A stretch of DNA of 64,000 nt. It comes from Ursus arctos. Taxonomy: Eukaryota > Chordata > Mammalia > Carnivora > Ursidae. Each line of letters opens with the position of its first letter. Position 1 is the stretch's first letter. A program made the position numbers and the translations under genes. Below, one piece after another: positions 60,851 through 64,000 of the stretch. The stretch spans positions 186,001-250,000 of the forward strand of contig NW_026622985.1 of assembly GCF_023065955.2 (NCBI RefSeq). The letters are read 5' to 3'. The notes beneath the pieces are model-generated. The model had not been told where the DNA came from. It did not search any database and saw only the letters and a list, made by a program, of their open reading frames with translations.

Positions 60851-63800
60851 GACTAGAATGGAGCGCTAACCGTAACCCTAGATCGGCCACCAAGGGGCCC
60901 CTCCCAAGGGGTCTGGCGCCGCAACGCCAGGGATTGGGGACCCCCGAGCCCCATTGCCGCACTCACGCTGCCACCCCGCCACCACCTGGGCCGCTAGGGG
61001 CGCCACCGGTCATTCAGGGCGGGAGAAGGGGCAGGGCCCTCCGAGCCCCCTTCGAGCTTCGAAGGCCCCTCGCCCCAAAACGCTTGGGCCCACGCTCCCG
61101 CTCGCCAGCGCCCTCAACCTCGGCCCGCTCCTCCGCTCGCCGCGCAGCTTGAGAAGCAGGCATGCTGGCCTCCTGGGGGCTAACCCTAACCCTAGGTAGG
61201 CCCTCGAGGGGCCTATTCAAGGGGCCTGGCGCCGCAACACCGGGGATTGGGGACCCCCGAGCCCCAGCGCCGGACTCACCCTGCTGCCCCACCGCCACTT
61301 GGGCCGCTAGGGGTGCGGCCGGTCATTCAGGGCGGGAAAACGGGCAGGGTCCTCCGAGCCCCCGATTACCTTCGAAGGCCCCCTGGGCCAAAACGCTTGG
61401 GCTCACGCTCCGCCTCGACAGTGCCCTCACCTCGACCAGCCCCTCCACTCGACGCAGAGCAGGCGGATCAGGCCTGCTGGCCTCCTTGGTGCTAACCCTC
61501 ACTCTAGGTCGGCCCCCGGGGGGCCCCTCCCAAGGGGCCTAGCGCCCAAATGCCTGCGATTGAAGACCCCCGAGCCCCAGCGCCGAGCTCTCCGTGCCGC
61601 CCCGCCGCCACCCGGGCCACTAGTGGTACCGCTGGTCATTCAGGACCGGAGAACGGGCAGGGCCCTCCGAGCCTCCTGGGACCTTCGAAGGCCCCTGGAG
61701 CCAAAACGCTAGGGCCCACCCTCCCCCTCGTGAGCGCAATCACCTCGGCCCGCCCCTCCGCTCACCGCACCGCTGGCGGATCGTGCCTGCCGGCCTCCTT
61801 GGGGCTAACACTAACCATAGGTCGGTCCCCGAGGGGCACCTCACAACTGGTCTGGCGTAGCAACACCGGGGATTGGGGACCCCGGAGCCCCAGCGCCGGA
61901 ATCACGCTGCTGCCCCGCCGCCACCCTGCGCTCAGGGCGCCGCCGGTCATTCAGGGCGGGAGTACAGGCAGGGCCCTCCGAGCCCCCGAAGACCTTCGAA
62001 GGCCCCCCCGCGCCAAAACGCTTGGGCCCACGCTCCCGCTCTCCAGCGCCCTCACCTTGGCCCACCCCTCCGCTCGCTGCACAGCTGGCGGATCAGGGCT
62101 GCCGGCCTCATAGGGGCTAACCCTAACCCTAGGTTTGCCCCCGAGGGGCCTATCCCAAGGGGTTTCGCACCAAAACGCCAGGGATTGGGGACCCTTGAGC
62201 TCCAGCGCCGGATTCACCGTGCCGCCCCGCCGCCACCCGGGCTGCTAGGGGCGCCCCCGGTCATTCAGGGCGGGAGAACGGGCAGGGCCCTCTGAGCCCA
62301 CAGCAAACTTCGAAGGCCCCCCGCCCAAAAACGCTTGGGCCCAAGCTCGCTCGCCAGCACCTTCATGTCGGCCCGCCCCTCTGCTTGCGGCACACCCGGC
62401 GGATCCGGCCTGCCGTCCTCCTGGGGCTAACCCTCACTCTAGGTCGGCCCCCGGGGGGCCCCTCCCAAGGGGTCTGGAGCCCAAACGCCGGGGATTGGGG
62501 AACCGAGACGGAGTGCCGGACTTTACCCGCAGCCCCATGGGGTCTTGGGCCACCATGCCAGGGATCCTGGACGTCGTAGCCCCAGGGCCGGACTCACCCT
62601 GCAGCCCCCTGGCACCCGGGCTACTAGGGGCGCCGCCGGTCATTCAGGCAGGAGAAGGGGCAGGGCCCTCTGAGCCCCTGACCTCCTTCGAAGGCCCCCG
62701 CGCCATAACCTGTGGGCCCGCGGTCCCGCTCGCCAGCTCCGTCCCCTCGGCCCGCCCCACCGCGCACCACACAGCCAGGGGATTGGGCCTGACGGCCTCC
62801 TGGGGGCTAACGCAAACCCTAGGTGGGTCCCCAAGGGGCCCATCCCAAGGGGCTTGGCGCCCCAACGCCGGGGATTGGGAACCTCCAAATCCCAGCGCTG
62901 GACTCACCCTGCAGCCCCCCGCCACCCGGGCCGCTTGGGGCGCCGCCGGTCATTCAGGGGGGGAGAACAGGTAGGGCCCTCCGAGCTCCCGGCGAGCTTC
63001 GAAGGCCCCCTGCGCCAAAACACTTGGGCCCACGCTCCCGCTCTCCAGCGCCCTCCCCTTGGCCCGCCCCCCTGCTCGCCACAGCGCCAATGGATCCTGC
63101 CTGCCGGCCTCCTGGGGGCTAATCCTAACCCTAGTTCGGCCCCCAAGGGGCCCCTCCCAAGGGGCCTGGCACCGCAACCCCAGGGATTGGGACCCCCGAG
63201 CCCCAGCGCTGGACTCACCCTCCGCCCCACCGCCACCCAGGCTTGGCGCCGCCGATCATTCAGAGCGGGAGAACGTGCAGGGCACTCCGAGCCCCTGACG
63301 ACATTCCAAGGCCCCCCGCACCAAAATGCTTGGGCCCACGCTCCAACTCCTCAGCGCCCTCAGCTCGGCCTGCCCCTCCACTCGCCGCACATCCAGCAGA
63401 TAGGGCTTGCCGGCCTCCTGGGGGCTAACCCTAACTCTAGGTGGGCTCCTTAGGGGCCCCTCGCAAGGGGCCTGGCACCCCAACGCCTGGGATTGGGGAC
63501 CCGAGACCCAGCGCTGGACTCACCCTCCGCCCCACCGCCACCCGGGCCGTTATTGGCGCTGCCGGTCATTCAGGCGGTAAAAGGGCCAGGGCCCTACAAG
63601 CCCCTGACGACCTTCAAAGGCCCCCCCAGCGCCAAAACTTGTGGGCCCACGGTCCCGCTCGCCAGCTCCCTCCCCTGGCCCGCCGCAACGCGCGCTACAC
63701 AGCCAGGGGATTGGGCCTGATGGCCTCCTGGGGACTAAGCCAAACAGTAGGTGGGTCCCCGAGGGGCCCATCCCAAGGTGCTTGGCATCCCAACACCAGG

Positions 63801-64000
63801 GACTGGGGACCCGAGACCCAGCGCCGGATTCAACCTGCAGCCCCCCACCCCCTGGGCCGTTAGGGGGCCCGCCGGTTATTCAGGGGGGGAGAACGGGCAG
63901 GGCCCTTGGAGCCACCAGCGACCTTGGAAGGCCCCCTGCGCCAAAATGTTTGGGCCCAGGCTTCTGCTCGCCAGCACCCTCACTCCGCCCGCCCCTCCAC
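60851..64000 (+). repeat. GC-rich satellite, about 310-bp unit, with telomere-like core
   Basis: Ten cores of the form CTAACCCTAACCCTAGG occur at 60,866, 61,180, 61,492, 61,805, 62,117, 62,427, 62,807, 63,119, 63,425 and 63,735. Spacing is 306-314 bp except one interval of 380. Other shared landmarks per unit are GGCCTCCTGGGGGCTAA before the core, CCAAGGGGCCTGGCGCC after it, GGATTGGGGACCC, GGTCATTCAGGGCGGGAGAA, CTTCGAAGGCCCC and CGCTTGGGCCCACGCTCC. The array runs off the right end. The many open frames across it on both strands are products of very high G+C and few stop codons, not genes. Confidence 0.95.

Noticed and set aside
60793..63863. Many overlapping open frames of 60-199 codons, Pro/Arg/Ala-rich, on both strands
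   Set aside because: They repeat with the satellite unit and occur in several frames on both strands. High G+C removes stop codons; there are no domains.
1..64000. CRISPR array, bacterial operons, mobile bacterial elements
   Set aside because: No short regularly spaced direct repeats with unique spacers are present. SINEs, L1s and introns show a mammalian genome, and the 310-bp satellite is tandem without spacers.

Overview
The window is genomic DNA from a mammal of the order Carnivora, most likely a caniform. The evidence is six copies of the tRNA-Lys-type CanSINE, which opens GGGGCACCTGGGTGGCTCAG, and a carnivore L1 family with a shared 3' end (AAGGAGGGCACATATTGCATGG...). MIR and MLT1 (ERVL-MaLR) relics are common to placental mammals. 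No species call is possible from the sequence alone.

Positions 1 to about 50,000 are AT-rich, gene-poor DNA. I recognise no intact cellular protein-coding gene there; the short reading frames look like chance or L1 frames. A small CpG-containing, promoter-like block with a good splice donor sits at 480-640. The rest is layered transposons: old L1 fragments, four plus-strand CanSINEs with target-site duplications (TSDs), MLT1 LTRs, MIR pieces and microsatellites. Two young, nearly identical L1 copies dominate. One is a 5'-truncated plus-strand copy at 30.9-32.6 kb. The other is a full-length minus-strand copy at 40.15-46.74 kb with a perfect 17-bp TSD, two recognisable but broken ORFs, a repeated-monomer 5' UTR, a nested CanSINE, and a second L1 3' end attached beyond its own tail.

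From about 50 kb the DNA becomes GC-rich. On the minus strand, from about 60.76 kb down to 50.70 kb, lie ordered exon remnants of a RALGDS-like gene (guanine-nucleotide exchange factor for Ral GTPases). The 60-bp and 194-bp REM-region exons and the long Pro/Ala/Glu linker exon fit together in splice phase. The linker exon carries an in-frame 147-bp coding tandem repeat. Remnants of the catalytic RasGEF domain follow at 57 kb and 50.7 kb. A TGA in place of a tryptophan codon and a frameshift indicate an unprocessed pseudogene; its introns hold L1, SINE and probable LTR insertions.

From about 60.85 kb to the window end the pseudogene meets a GC-rich satellite with a period of about 310 bp. Each unit carries a degenerate telomere-like CTAACCCTAACCCTAGG core, and a three-unit higher-order period of about 930-937 bp is visible. 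This suggests a subtelomeric or formerly subtelomeric location. The satellite, its junction with the RALGDS-like pseudogene and the coding minisatellite are the most unusual parts of the window.
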